Assembly: GCA_036365455.1 (NCBI GenBank)
Contig: JAWQUS010000023.1
Location: 3,782,001-3,846,000, forward strand
Direction of reading: 5' to 3'
Origin: Macrosoma leucophasiata
Taxonomy: Eukaryota > Arthropoda > Insecta > Lepidoptera > Hedylidae
DNA: 64,000 nucleotides
The position numbers and the translations under genes were made by a program. Below the pieces are notes generated by a model that was given only the letters and a program-made list of their open reading frames with translations, did no database searches and had not been told where the DNA came from. Positions 33,189 through 44,065 of the stretch are shown here, piece after piece (position 1 is the stretch's first letter; each line of letters begins with the position of its first letter).

Positions 33189-36100
33189 GGACAGACAAAA
33201 AAAATTCTAATCACATATCTGTGTTCGGTATCGATCTAGTAACATGGTATTTATTTTTTCAATATTTTTAATGTACAGAATTTACACTTCTACAGTTTTA
33301 TTATAAGTATAGATTAAGTAGTTTCATGTTTACTAACTTATTTGCATTATTCCACTAACCTGCTGCATATCTTGGCTCCAGAGTACAGCCTTGTTGCAGG
33401 ACAGCTCCAATTATCAAGATCAGCACATCAGCCCACGTGCCATCCAGTTGCATTGGATGCTGTAATCATTTATCACCTTGAGGATAAAGGATCTTTCACA
33501 CGGGTATCCAGTTCTGCGGTAACAGTTTATTGCTGGATCCCGTTCAATTGTTAGTGTTTCATATTAGTTTAAGAACCAAAAGTGTGTGTACAGGAAATTT
33601 TGTTAAAAAGATTTTGTTAAAAATTCTAGCAGTGCACGCACTACTGGTGTAGCGTTCAGCCTCCGTTTCCACCGAAGGCTAGTATGAAGACAACGTATAT
33701 TTCGAAATAGGTAACGTACACTCGTATAATTAACCGAAACCTTTTTTAGAGTAGAGCGTCACCAAATTTATAATAACAATATCAATTGAGAAAATTCTAT
33801 TAAGTACCTAAAGAATGATAATTGCAGTAATGTTAGTGTTCAAACACGTACACAACTAAGGAGATCCTGCAAAAAGCTGTAATCACAATGCCATAATTTT
33901 GTCGTGTGAAAGGACCGTAAGCTGTATCAATAAGTCACCGTGGCAATTGTATGCAATTTACATGAATTGATTTTGTTTAGTCATCGCCGTAACTAATTTC
34001 CATTTTATTAAGAATAACTGGTTCACTGTCCGTGATGAAACAATGGTTGTTCACGTCACACTAATAAGCGAGCCTGTTGACATTTATCAGATCATGTCGT
34101 AGGGATGCACGAATCCCAATACTTACTGGTGGTAGAGTTCCAATGGGAGACGAGGCCGTAGGCACCATCGGTGGTAGAGCTCCAGTGACGGAGCTCGCGG
34201 GTATAGGCACCACCGCATTACCTAATATACTTGTCGCTAAATGGTAGTGTTCAGCACTATCGTGTTCCGATCAGGTGGTAATGTACCTCCCTGTAATTTC
34301 CGGCACAGAAGCATAACACCTTAGGCCTCAGGAGTGGTAACGCATCTGCATTTTGACCTTGGTCTTTGTGTGGATGTCTACATCAATGTGAACTTGATGC
34401 TTGTTTGCCACTTCCATTGCATAAAAGAAAGAAAACCTAATCTATCTGCCGCCAAATGGTATCTAGTGTTCAGCACTAACGTGTTCCGGTTAGATAATAC
34501 ATGTCCACTTAATCACAAAAAAAAACTGAAAATTATCACAGAGACATAACAGCTAAGATCTCAAGGGTCAACACCTCTGCATTTTGACCTCTGGTTTTGT
34601 TGTACATGTCTGTAGGATGCAGTCATCATGTGAACTGCATGCTTGTCGGACAAACATGATGTCTTCAGAACATAAAAAATATCGCTTACCCCGGGATTAA
34701 AAACCCAGAAGCTACCGAGCAAGCTAAAAGCTTTAAAAATGGAAAGAAATTGTTTACGGGATTCGAAACTGCCGCCGGAAGATGACTAGCGCAAACGTTT
34801 TACACTAAGCTTAAATTGAATCCCGGACAAAATCAAATCTCGCATAGTTGGTAATAGATGGCGCTGCTGCTACCATAAAGCAATGCAATAGATGTGAAGG
34901 AAAGATTTGACAAATCGGGCAGGGCTTCAGTAGCTCAATTGGAAGAGCGGCTGGACTAGATTCCCAGTAGGTCGCGAGTTCAAGTCTCGCCTGAAGTCAA
35001 TTTTTTCTTTCCATTTTTCTTTAAAAATAAAATATATTTCACAAGCATGTGTTAATGCGAAATAATATAAAACAAAATCAAATTTTCGTTACACTTCTTT
35101 TAAATCTCGCTTAATAGTGTTAAAAATTGCTAAAAAATACAGCATAAGTACCTACTTAGCGTAACGCTTGTCAAACTTACCATACCCAACGAAGCTTCCC
35201 ATTTAGAAGTAATGAATAAGAATCCGGCGCAACAAACGACACAAGTGAAGATCGCCAGCCATACCGTCCCCGTGAAGGGTAGCGTGAAGATATTGGATAT
35301 GAGAGCCAGAGGAGGCTCCCTGAAGATAAACCTGACTGTAGTTGACCCGATCATGGCCACGTAATCTATCACTTCCAATCGCTCTTTGACGAAAATTGAT
35401 ATAGTGCCTGAAAAACCCACAATTATGAACAATTTGTTCAGTTTGTCATTTGTAATGCCTGTATTCCGTAGAAGGATTAAGCATAGATTAATGTAAGCGC
35501 GCATGGCCCAGCGGCTGGTGTAGATCGTAAGCGATCTGCTCGGTTAAGCACTACGGGCGCGGTCGGGTAGTGCGATGGGTGACCGCTAGTGGCAAATTAA
35601 ATGCGCGTTTCCGTGCTTCGGAGGGCACGTTAAGCCGTCGGTCCCGGTTGCTATCGATGGATAGCAGTCGTGAAACCTTGTCGGAGGCCTTAAGGGTTTC
35701 AAAAACATCCGACAGTGGGTTGGCCGCTAACCCACCCACCTCCACCAATCCGCATTGGAGCAGCGTGGTGGAGTAAGCTCCAGGCCTCCCCCCAAAAAGG
35801 GGAGAGATTCGTGCCCAGCAGTGGGACGTATAATGGGTTGCCATTATTATATTATATTATTAATGTATGCATTTAAACATACACGCAAACAAAGCAGTAA
35901 CTTTACGTGATGTTTTCATGTAATGGGTGGCAATGGATTAATACCAAACTAAAATATTAATAATAAGAGGGAGTCCAATGGGGGATTCTTACAGTTACTC
36001 GAGCGCGTCTTTTTAATGATGCGGGAGACAGCTTGCACCCTGCTTAGTTTCTCTCAAAATCTGATCAAATCTGAGCTATTTAGGCAGCCCCTAAAAATTG

Positions 36101-39100
36101 GAAAGGTCGCTACGATCTCACTTCACTGAATCGTCTGAATCTTGTATAGAAGTTTTGTTGGGGCACATTTTACATACACCTATTTTTACTGGTGGTAGAG
36201 CTCCAGTGACGGAGCTCGCGGGCGTATACACCACAGTATTACCTAATTTACTTGCCGCTAAATGGTAGAGTTCAGCACTATCGTGTTCCGGTCAGGTGGT
36301 AATGTACGACGGCCCTGTAATTTCTGGCACAGAGGCAACACCTTAGGATTGGTAACGCATCTGCCTTTTGACCTCTGGTCTTTGTGTGGGTGTCTATAGG
36401 CTGCAGTTATCATTTAACATTAATGTGATCTGCATGCTAGTTTGCCACATTCATTACAAAAAAAAACAACCTCTCAGAATATCTGACGCGTCTTTGACCC
36501 ATGATACATGTCGATGCCGGGCCAGTTTCGAAAAGATTTGATTCCTTTAAAAATCGAGGTGTTAAAATACTGAATAATGTCTCGAAGAAAAAGATGAACC
36601 CAATGAGTAGGTACTTTCTAGTCTATCTTACGTACCTTCTGTGTACATCTTAACCAGTGCCTTGTCTGTCCGTCGGTTTTCTTTTTATTTGACAGTAAAT
36701 CAAGTTCACTTACCGAGATCAGCTTCATTATTCATCAGGCGGCTGATAATACCATTCCAGCGACCGTTTTGAACGTATCCCCAAGTGGCGCTGAACGTGC
36801 GCTTTTCGGTTGCATTCAACATGTCAAAACATGTCTTGGCCATCATATACGACATCTTCGTTATCGAATCTTGATGGAGATTCCTGTGAGTAAAACATTT
36901 TGTAGGATACAATAGGAGTTGTATCCATCCATGATTCGCCAGTAATTTTTAGTGGTGAAAACGTTCTGAATTTTATGTCTACAGTGGAAACAAATCCGAA
37001 ATTTTTACATACAGTAAGTAGGTAAGTAATAGTGTTGCCAGGTCCGATTTGTTTTAGATCGGGACAGTAGGTAAAATAATTGATCTATTGATTTATCGAA
37101 AGCCTTGGGACCCTAAAATGATTGATCTTCAGACAGTCTTTTGTCTAGCAGTGGACGCCTTTCGGTTGAGGTAATGATGATGATTTATTTATCGTGATAT
37201 TTAACGTCCCGATCAGGTGTTAATCGGGACAAGTCCCCAGAGCCCTGAAAATCGGGACATCCCGCGCATAGTTTGACACCTGGCAACACTTGTAAGTAAT
37301 ATATTCTGTTATCTTTCGGAAATATATATTATGTCCGATGTCTTTCTATTGTTTCTCATTTATCCGTAGACGAGTTATTATGTTCCATATTTTTATCTTA
37401 TCCAAATAAAAATATTAACGGATAATTACGTTGCAATTGAAAGTCCTCGTACCTATTAAATGCCATTTTAATTAGTTCGCTACCACAAACTGGTTTCATA
37501 TTAGCATACGGCAACATTTCTAATGTTGACATGTTATTGATATAATCTTCACAGCAAACTGTCCTTGCAAAAGCTTAATAAAAAAATATAATAAATATAT
37601 TCTATGCAAGTAATTCTGAGAAGCGAAAAAATTTAACGTAATCAAATTTATTATTTAGAGTATGCTAATTGGCATTATTTGTCGATAGGTACACTTACGG
37701 TCCACCTAAAGTTTGTAAACCTATTTAAAAAATATGGCAATAATTAAGGAGGTATATCTACCTATCAAACTGTTGAGTCTAAAATTACGGCCTATTGTGT
37801 ATACATAGTTAGCGTTAACTTACAATCTATCATCCAAATGGTACACAGTTTCATTACTATCTGATATAACATTAGCTGTAACAAGTGTATGTCCCCTTAA
37901 ATCTCTTCGTCTTACAGAAATCACTTTTGTCTCTCTATAATCTTCTATCACACCAAAATCACTTGTAACTATCGTTCTTCTTGGCGTATCAATTGCTATA
38001 TCTTTCTTAGTATTAATAGTATTTATTTCTTCATCGGCTTTTACGTTTTCAGTTTTAATAAACACTATTTCAGTAGCACCACCGTCGCTTGTAACATTTG
38101 AATTATTGGTTCCTTTATCGATGATGGCAGGGCGCCAAACAGCTCTCGTGGCATGCATAACCTCGGAACTGTGTGATATTTTGTAAACTGCAATATTACA
38201 TCAATGGTCATAAAAATTTATAAAATGTTGCACATTATTTTGTACTGGTAACAGCTGCAATATTTGAAATAAAAATGGAATTTGAAAAATATATGAAACT
38301 TCGCCTACTATACTCGTATTTTGAATTTCTATAGTTTTGTACCTAGTTATATATTATTTTGCAAATACTAATTGAATAGTAATGAAATACAATATAAAAT
38401 AAAATATTTGTAGTTTAAGAAAAAGTAAGAAAAACGCCTTTAAAACTAATTGAAAAAAAATAAAACAGTAGTAACCAAAAACGTGACCGACGTGTGTGTT
38501 TGCATGTATGCTTGAATGCATGCATTCACCTCTGTCTACACCTTCCGGGATTACGGGCGTGAAATTACGTTTTTTTGATAATCAATTGATCAAAAATAAA
38601 TATACCTATGTTTTTGAATAAAATTACAAAAATGTATAAAAACTTATTCATGTAATTGTTTTTATATTATTTCGCATTAACACAATGACATGCTTGTGAA
38701 ATATATTTTATTTTTAAAGAAAAATGGAAAGAAAAATTTGACTTCAGGCGAGACTTATTCATGTTACTCAAGCCTCCTGTCTAACACTTCAAAACTAGTA
38801 CTGGTCCTACTTTTTTTATGTCACGAAGGTGGAACACAAGCATGTAGGTACTTCATATGGACTGTGGCCTATAGACATCTACCTACAAAAAACAGAGATC
38901 AAAATGCAAATGCCTTGCTACCCCTGAGACCTTAGTTGTTTTTTTTTAATGTAATCGAAGTGGCAAACAAGCATGCAGTTCACATTGATGACTGCAGCAT
39001 ATAGACACAAAGACCACGATCAAAATGCAGATGCGTTACCACTCCTGAGGCCTAAGGTGTTATGCTTCCGTGCCGATAATTACAGGGCCGTACATTACCA

Positions 39101-42100
39101 CCTGACCGGAACACGATAGTGCTGAACACTATCATTTAGCGGCAAGTATAATAGGTAATGCGGTGGTGCCTACGCCCGCGAGCTTCGTCACTGGAGCTCT
39201 ACCACCAGTAATGTACCAGTATGTTATGTCATTACCCACTACCTACCTACCATTATTATTACCATCTAACCGGAACACGACAGTGCTAATTTTAGTTACA
39301 CTCAATTTAAATTAAACTGACCCAAGAAACATTAATATGTTTCGTAATTTATATAAATTAATCGCTACAATAATTATAATTGATTATTTAGACATTCATA
39401 TAGCATTGATTGAGTGCCTACAAGTACAGTCGAAGTGTATATTCTCATTACAAATGGCATTTAGCTTAAATCTATTTATCGCTTCTTTACAAGAATAGTG
39501 TGACATTTCATATGGAACGATTTAGATGAAATGTCACGTTATTCTTTTAAGAATAATGTTGCATTTCATAGAGAACGATTTGGATGAGATGTCGCATTGT
39601 TCTTGTAAAGAGGCGTTATGTTCTCACTATAATTTGTAACTGAACAATGTCTATTATATTTTATTTCGGATAATTTAGAATGATTTAAATGTTATTACGA
39701 TCATAAAATAGTATTTATGTATAACATTTAATATAGTGATCTGAATTAAATGAACATTTTATACACATCACATGACTCAACTGCTATTTTTTTCCTATCA
39801 TTACTAATCTTGCAAACATGAATAGTTTTTTAGAATAATTTGACTTTAGTAATTGGTAGCGGGTTCAAGCCGCGGGACCAATTACGAACGCGATCGGTGA
39901 GCGATACACCGCAGATCTTAGGCAAAGATCTCACCGTGACCGCATCTAATTTACTTTCATGCTCTTTCCTGTATACCCAGCTCTCGCTTCCAAGATGTTT
40001 GGATTCTGACTGTAGATATCCATAGATTCTAGTAGGTTAAGATCCCATAACAGAAACATTTCGTTCATCGAGTTTATACTGCAAACCCCTTTTTTACGCA
40101 TATTTATGATCCAGAGAATATAAATCCACTAGGTTGCCTATCAAAATGTGGCCGCAAGGATTTTAAATTATTTTTTTTATTTCTTTATTTTTGGGACAAT
40201 ATTTCGTTGACTTGTTTTTTCAATATAATATCGTCCACTTCACGGCAATATATATTATGTATAGACTCTGAAAAATCACGGCAGCACCGTTGCGCACTTG
40301 GCCGCACCTCTTCGCAGCCAGATGTAAACAGGTATGATCAAGGAAACGTTTTTACGTTAACGTAAATTAGTTAATTATATATCAAATTAAAGCAATTTTT
40401 TCTCATTATTATGGTATGCGGTTGCCAAATTAAATCTGGGCGCATATAAGGGTTGCTGGCTGTTAAAGATGGTTAATATTGTAAATAGAGTGAAAAATAG
40501 CTAGCGCGTAAATAATATAATTAACTAATGTACGTTATGAACGTAAAAACGTTTCCTTGATCATACCTGTTTACACCTGGCTGCGAAGAGGTGCGGCCAA
40601 GTGTGCAACGGCTGCTGTGATTTTTCACAGTCTATACATATATTGCCGTGAAGTGGACGATATTACATTGAAAAAACCAAGTCAACGAAATATTGTCAAA
40701 AAATTAAAGAAATAAAAAAATATTTAAAAATACTTGCGGCCATGTTTTGATAGGCAACCTACTGGATTTATATTCTCTTGATCATAATAAGCGTAAAAAA
40801 TGTTTCTGTTATGGGATCTTAACCTATATAGATAGAAAGTAACTCTACATGTTTTGTTAAAGTGTAATTAATCTCAACGGATGAATTTACAATCTAAAAA
40901 TTTACCCCCTTATTCATAAACGTACATTAGATACGTTTTAGCTATAGAATGCTTTGTCTTTGTCATTTGCATTGTCAAATGTGCAGGACAGAAAAAGACA
41001 AAGGAGAGATTAGCAATACTTTAGCTAAAATACGTTTATGAATAGGGGGGTTACAATTTAAAAACCTTCAGTGAAAAGAAACTCTTCATCCTCCAATTTA
41101 GAAGCTATAACGACGTCGCTGTCAACCAGTATGCTCAATTTATCCATAAGCTTCCAAACTTCTCCATCCCTGTTCCGGTCTAGAATCAGCCATCGGAATG
41201 GTGACTTGAAGTAGCCTAGATTGTTAGCCTGTAAATAAAGATATTAAGAGTATTGTCTTGCATATGTGACAATTCTCTTTTTCCTATGAGACCTACACAC
41301 ACGTTTTTTGCATTTAAAATATTTTTTTTATGTAATGAAAATGGCAAACAGGCATGCAGGTCACATTGATGTTAAGTGATGACTGCAGCCTAAAGACGGG
41401 TGTCTTTAGGCTGCAGTCATCACTTAACAAAGACCAGAGGTCAAAATGCAGATGTGTTACCACTTCTGAGGCCTAAGGTATTGTGCCTCTGTGCCGGAAA
41501 TTACAGGACCGTACATTACCACATGACCGGAACACGATAGTGCTGAACACTACCATTTAGCAGCAAGTATATTAGGTAATGCGGTGGTGCCTACGCTCAC
41601 GAGCTCCGTCACTGGAGCTCTACCACCAGCGAAAATATACGATTTATTCGCCGTATCGAGATTTCAAGACAATAGCAGTAGGGTTTTAATATACCACAAG
41701 CGAGGAAGTTACTACTACGTCAGTAAACACACTTATAATAATAATAATGGCAACCCATTATACGTCCCACTGCTGGGCACGAGTCTCTCCGCTTTTTATT
41801 GGGTGGAGGCCTGGAGCTTACTCCACCACGCTGCTCCAATGCAAATTGATGGAGGTGGGTGGGTTAGTGGCCAACCCGCTATCGGATGTTTTCAAACCGC
41901 CAATAAGGCTTCCGACAAGGTTTAACGACTGCTATCTATCGATAGCAACCGGGACCGACGGCTTAACGTGCCCTCCGAAGCACGGAAACGCGTATTTAAT
42001 TTGCCACTAGCGATCAACCATCACACTACCCGACCGCGCCCGCTGTGCTTAACCGAATAGATCGCTTATGATCTACACCAGCCGACGGGCCATGCGCGTA

Positions 42101-42982
42101 AACACACTTATTATATTGAAACCAAATAAGTACGACAAACCTTCAACACTATGCTTTCTGTACCAGGGCATGATACGTCAACGAGAATTAATATGAAATG
42201 GAAAGAGTTTTGGGTTCCATTCGGTTGAAGAGAATCTGCCATATAGATGTTGGAACTGAATAGTTTTCTTGCAAGGTTTTTTGTTTCATCTGAAAAAGAA
42301 AGAGTTGATTAATAAATGTAATAAATATTTAATATAAATACCTCTGGTTTTTCCTGATCGAAGATGCAGGCAAATGCAAAGCTTCATCTAAATCAAATAT
42401 GTATATGCAGGTAAATCGCATTCAACTCTTTCAAGCACTGCTTGAAATACATTTTCAGTTGACTTTAACTTCTTTTTCCCTTAACCGATTTTGAGGAATC
42501 GACAACGAAGTTTTGACAACGCTTCTAATTAGGTATGTGTAATCCATATGTGAAAACCGCGTTCAAATCCGTTGAGTAGATTCGAAGTTATAACGTACCA
42601 GGTAACAGAAACCAGAAAAACTTTTTTTTGATTTTTTGTCTGTCTATGTGTCTATCTACAGACACATAGATAGACAAAAAATCTGTTTTTCTGGTTTCTG
42701 TTATCTGATCTCTTTAATCGCCACCTATTAGTTTTTTTGGAAAAATATTTCATGTACAGACACTCAAATTTCACTATCTTATTATAGTAATAGATTAGGT
42801 TGAGGTACCTACCTACCCTAGGTTTTATAGCTACACTTACATTGTTTCCAACATAATTCGGGTGTCAACAATGATGAAGGTTTGTTATCCAAAATAAGAA
42901 ACGAAACCACCATGTCCGCAACATTTGTGCAAGTTGCCAGCAAACACGAGGACAAACATAAAAACAAAACTTTCAAATCCAT
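30224..42982 (-). CDS. Ir75-like: Ionotropic receptor, IR75 family (copy 2), complete, 11 exons
   Basis: Tandem paralogue of the receptor at 16612-27026. Minus-strand exons: 42841-42982, 42141-42289, 41066-41228, 37824-38187, 36714-36883, 35181-35407, 33360-33459, 31601-31779, 31261-31368, 30843-31009, 30224-30425. Sum 1971 nt, 656 residues plus stop. Signal peptide MDLKVLFLCLSSCLLATCT. S1 lobe: WGYVQNGRWNGIISRL and KERLEVIDYVAMIG, FIFREPPLALISNIFTLPF; pore loop DGTWADVLIL and LQQGCTLEPR; TM3 with YSANIVVLL; S2 lobe GLFAFHMES and EKCDLVEMDFLNDIDPW; last exon PRPKCSGS, TM4 and stop. All intron phases equal those of copy 1; exons 5, 7, 8, 10 and 11 are 170, 100, 179, 167 and 202 nt in both. Exon 4 is 171 nt longer than in copy 1 and encodes a Thr/Ile-rich polar linker before the channel core. 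Exon 3 has a weak donor (G|GTTTTT). Confidence 0.9.
31055..31168 (+). repeat. LINE 3' end fragment in IR copy 2 intron 9
   Basis: catgtatgaagagaacgatg and ctttcccgttagggacttgg match the 3' end of the LINE fragments at 54380-54500 and 62560-62670. Confidence 0.7.
32005..32172 (+). repeat. Family A repeat, 3' half
   Basis: Begins ctgtaatttccggcacagag and ends tttcattacatac. In intron 7 of IR copy 2. Confidence 0.65.
32193..33314 (+). repeat. Family R-like and other dispersed repeats, nested
   Basis: Opens actagctgtgcccgcaactt; a second unit near 32520-32835 ends cttttaggaacggaacccta; a third ends with agtttcattgtaatcggacc and a gaca tandem run. Exact borders cannot be set by eye. Confidence 0.45.
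33149..33197 (+). repeat. (gaca)n microsatellite
   Basis: About 11 tandem cagacaga-type units with one g/a change; a shorter relative lies near 32758-32782. Confidence 0.9.
34130..34680 (+). repeat. Family A repeat, one good copy and one decayed
   Basis: 34175-34432 is well conserved (ggtggtagagctccagtgac, cattacctaatatacttgtc) after a partial duplication of the start at 34130-34175. 34440-34680 holds a second, diverged copy (aggatgcagtcatcatgtga). In intron 6 of IR copy 2. Confidence 0.6.
34827..35083 (+). repeat. tRNA-like SINE, family S1, full copy with 12-bp target duplication
   Basis: ACAAAATCAAAT at 34827-34838 and again at 35072-35083 flank the element 34839-35071. tRNA-like core at about 34925-34998, leader caaatcgggcagggcttcag, tail cacaagcatgtgttaatgcg. 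This copy defines the element: about 90 bp of leader, tRNA-like core, then an A/T-rich tail. Confidence 0.8.
35497..35858 (+). repeat. SINE with 5S rRNA-like head, full copy
   Basis: The head contains, in 5S order and near-5S spacing, GGTTAAGCA, CGGGCGCGGTC and GATGGGTGACCGC, the conserved internal control elements of 5S rRNA genes. The body follows (gttgctatcgatggatagca, ccattggagcagcgtgg is approximated in the region 35740-35770) and the tail ends in cattattatattatattatt. In intron 5/6 space of IR copy 2. Confidence 0.8.
36185..36468 (+). repeat. Family A repeat, near full length
   Basis: ggtggtagagctccagtgac to cattcattacaaaaaaaa, with a few small deletions. Confidence 0.7.
38495..38575 (+). 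repeat. S2 SINE, 3' end only
   Basis: tgcatgtatgcttgaatgca, then tccgggattacgggcgtgaa. Confidence 0.65.
38672..38757 (-). repeat. S1 SINE, 3' end only
   Basis: Inverted tail (tcgcattaacac, atgcttgtgaaatatatttt, agaaaaatggaaag) and the first part of the tRNA-like core up to caggcgagac. Confidence 0.7.
38805..39216 (-). repeat. Family A repeats, one decayed and one good copy
   Basis: 38935-39216 is a conserved inverted copy; 38805-38935 is a diverged inverted piece. In intron 3 of IR copy 2. Confidence 0.65.
39482..39612. mobile_element. Nested palindrome (MITE-like)
   Basis: The whole unit is an inverted repeat (cttctttacaagaata / attgttcttgtaaagag), and each half is itself palindromic (gtgacatttcat / atgaaatgtcac). 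Confidence 0.75.
39885..40002 (-). repeat. LINE RT fragment
   Basis: gaacgcgatcggtgagcgat and cagatcttaggcaaagatct are the inverse of the LINE segment at about 54065-54160, diverged. Confidence 0.6.
40035..40824. mobile_element. Foldback element with long inverted repeats and TA flanks
   Basis: Ends GGTTAAGATCCCATAACAG and its inverse; the inverse arms extend more than 300 bp (for example ccaagtcaacgaaatattgtc against its complement near 40185-40215). TA occurs on both sides (40033-40034, 40825-40826), as for Tc1/mariner insertion. No transposase. In intron 3 of IR copy 2. Confidence 0.85.
40905..41050. mobile_element. MITE with cccccttattcataaacgta ends
   Basis: Inverted ends ccccttattcataaacgtac and inverse, inner blocks agctatagaatgctttgtct. 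Second copy at 55246-55390. Ends 15 nt into intron 3 from exon 3 of IR copy 2. Confidence 0.85.
41325..41632 (-). repeat. Family A repeat with internal perfect inverted duplication
   Basis: Inverted family A copy. Within it, 41371-41397 and 41402-41428 are perfect 27-bp inverse complements around 4 nt, not present in other copies. Confidence 0.8.
41735..42105 (-). repeat. SINE with 5S rRNA-like head, near full copy
   Basis: Inverted relative of 35497-35858. Head on the minus strand has GGTTAAGCAC and GGGCGCGGTCGGGTAGTG; the C box is mutated (gatggttgatcgc). In intron 2 of IR copy 2. Confidence 0.8.
42601..42705. repeat. Long palindrome
   Basis: ggtaacagaaaccagaaaaa / ttttctggtttctgttatc outer arms and gtctgtctatgtgtct / agacacatagatagac inner arms around a short centre. 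In intron 1 of IR copy 2. Confidence 0.75.
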
Positions 42983-43154
42983 TGTCAGTTGAGTGACTGT
43001 TCAAACATATTTGTTTGTGTTGTTTTAAATAAAAACAACTTGACAAAATCATGCAGCATAAAAAGTAACGTATTTATTTTTCATAATTGTACAGTCGTGT
43101 AGAAGTTTGTTAACTTAAAATAGATTTAGAAATTGTTTGCTAACATAAAACTAG

Positions 43155-43554
43155 TTGAAATAAAACTAGTTTTCAGATTTATCTCGCATATATTAAACTG
43201 AAATGATTATTTAAAATCAAACCCGACGTTTCGGTCGCTTTTCAGCTTCCGTGGACTCAGACAGACTGAGGTGACATTTACCTGACAGCAGTTTGCAAAA
43301 TTATAATGTGCAGCCACCTCAAGATACAATTAGTAACTATTGTGTTAATCCTGAACGCTACGCAAGACGTTTGCGAAATAGATGGAGGTAGCTGCACAAA
43401 ATATTTTTTCAAACTGCTGTCAGACAAATGCCTTAGTCAGCCCGAGACCACGGAAGCTGAAAAGCGATCGAAACGTCTGGTTCGATTTTAAATAATCATT
43501 TTAGTTTAATATACGCGAGATAAATCTAAAAACTAGTTTTATTTCAATGAGTGC
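43155..43554. mobile_element. MITE family M1, interrupted by the BEL/Pao insertion
   Basis: Inverted ends ttgaaataaaactagttttc at the left and inverse near 43525-43545; inner inverted arms include gacgtttcggtcgcttttca. Its right terminus (agtgcagctcgcggaaacct) continues at 50177-50205, after the retrotransposon. Confidence 0.8.
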
Positions 43555-43960
43555 TGTATTGTGAGGGCCCGGTTTCACTCGGTTGGCGTCTCACAAACAG
43601 GGACTCCCACAAGGGAGAACGGTCTAATAGGTCGTCTGACTAACCTGCGGTTCCAGCTTTCGGCATTTATGTTGTCTTGATCCTGTGGTCTTCGAGTTCT
43701 TTCTTGGTTTTCACTCCCGGCCGGGGTGTCGAGTCACGGGTGGCCCTGGACCAGCCACAAAACGCGCGCGTTCGGGATCACGAATTTCAAGCGTCTCCTT
43801 TCCCGTTGCAAGTTCGATTCGCTACAGGTAGTGGCGAGTGGTGACGTCAGTGACGTCTTGTCAGAATCGACCAATGACCGTGAAGAGTGCCAAGGAGTGC
43901 CAACCTAAGTGTAAGCTTCAGAATTGTATACCAACTTTGAAATAATATGATGACGGTACA
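43555..43960 (-). repeat. 3' LTR of BEL/Pao element
   Basis: Begins TGTACCGTCATC and ends CACAATACA on the element strand (TGT...ACA). Same sequence as 49771-50176 over its whole length by eye. Confidence 0.92.
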
Positions 43961-43972
43961 TTTCCGCCCACC
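43961..43972 (-). other. Polypurine tract of BEL/Pao element
   Basis: GGTGGGCGGAAA directly precedes the 3' LTR on the element strand, the position of the plus-strand primer. Confidence 0.7.
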
Positions 43973-44065
43973 AAAATACGTTATAGGTATTTTCTAAAAC
44001 TAGCGAATAACTAACCTACGAAAAGACTTAATTACGACTAAAGCTAATAATTAACGAGTTACGGA

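Noticed and set aside
33149..33197. CRISPR array
   Set aside because: Simple gaca tandem repeat with no spacers, in an animal genome.
35497..35590. True 5S rRNA gene
   Set aside because: Only the internal promoter part resembles 5S; both 5' and 3' stems are missing and the unit continues into a SINE body.
43726..43908. 60-codon ORF repeated at 49942-50124
   Set aside because: It lies inside the two LTRs, antisense to the element, and is repeated only because the LTRs are identical.
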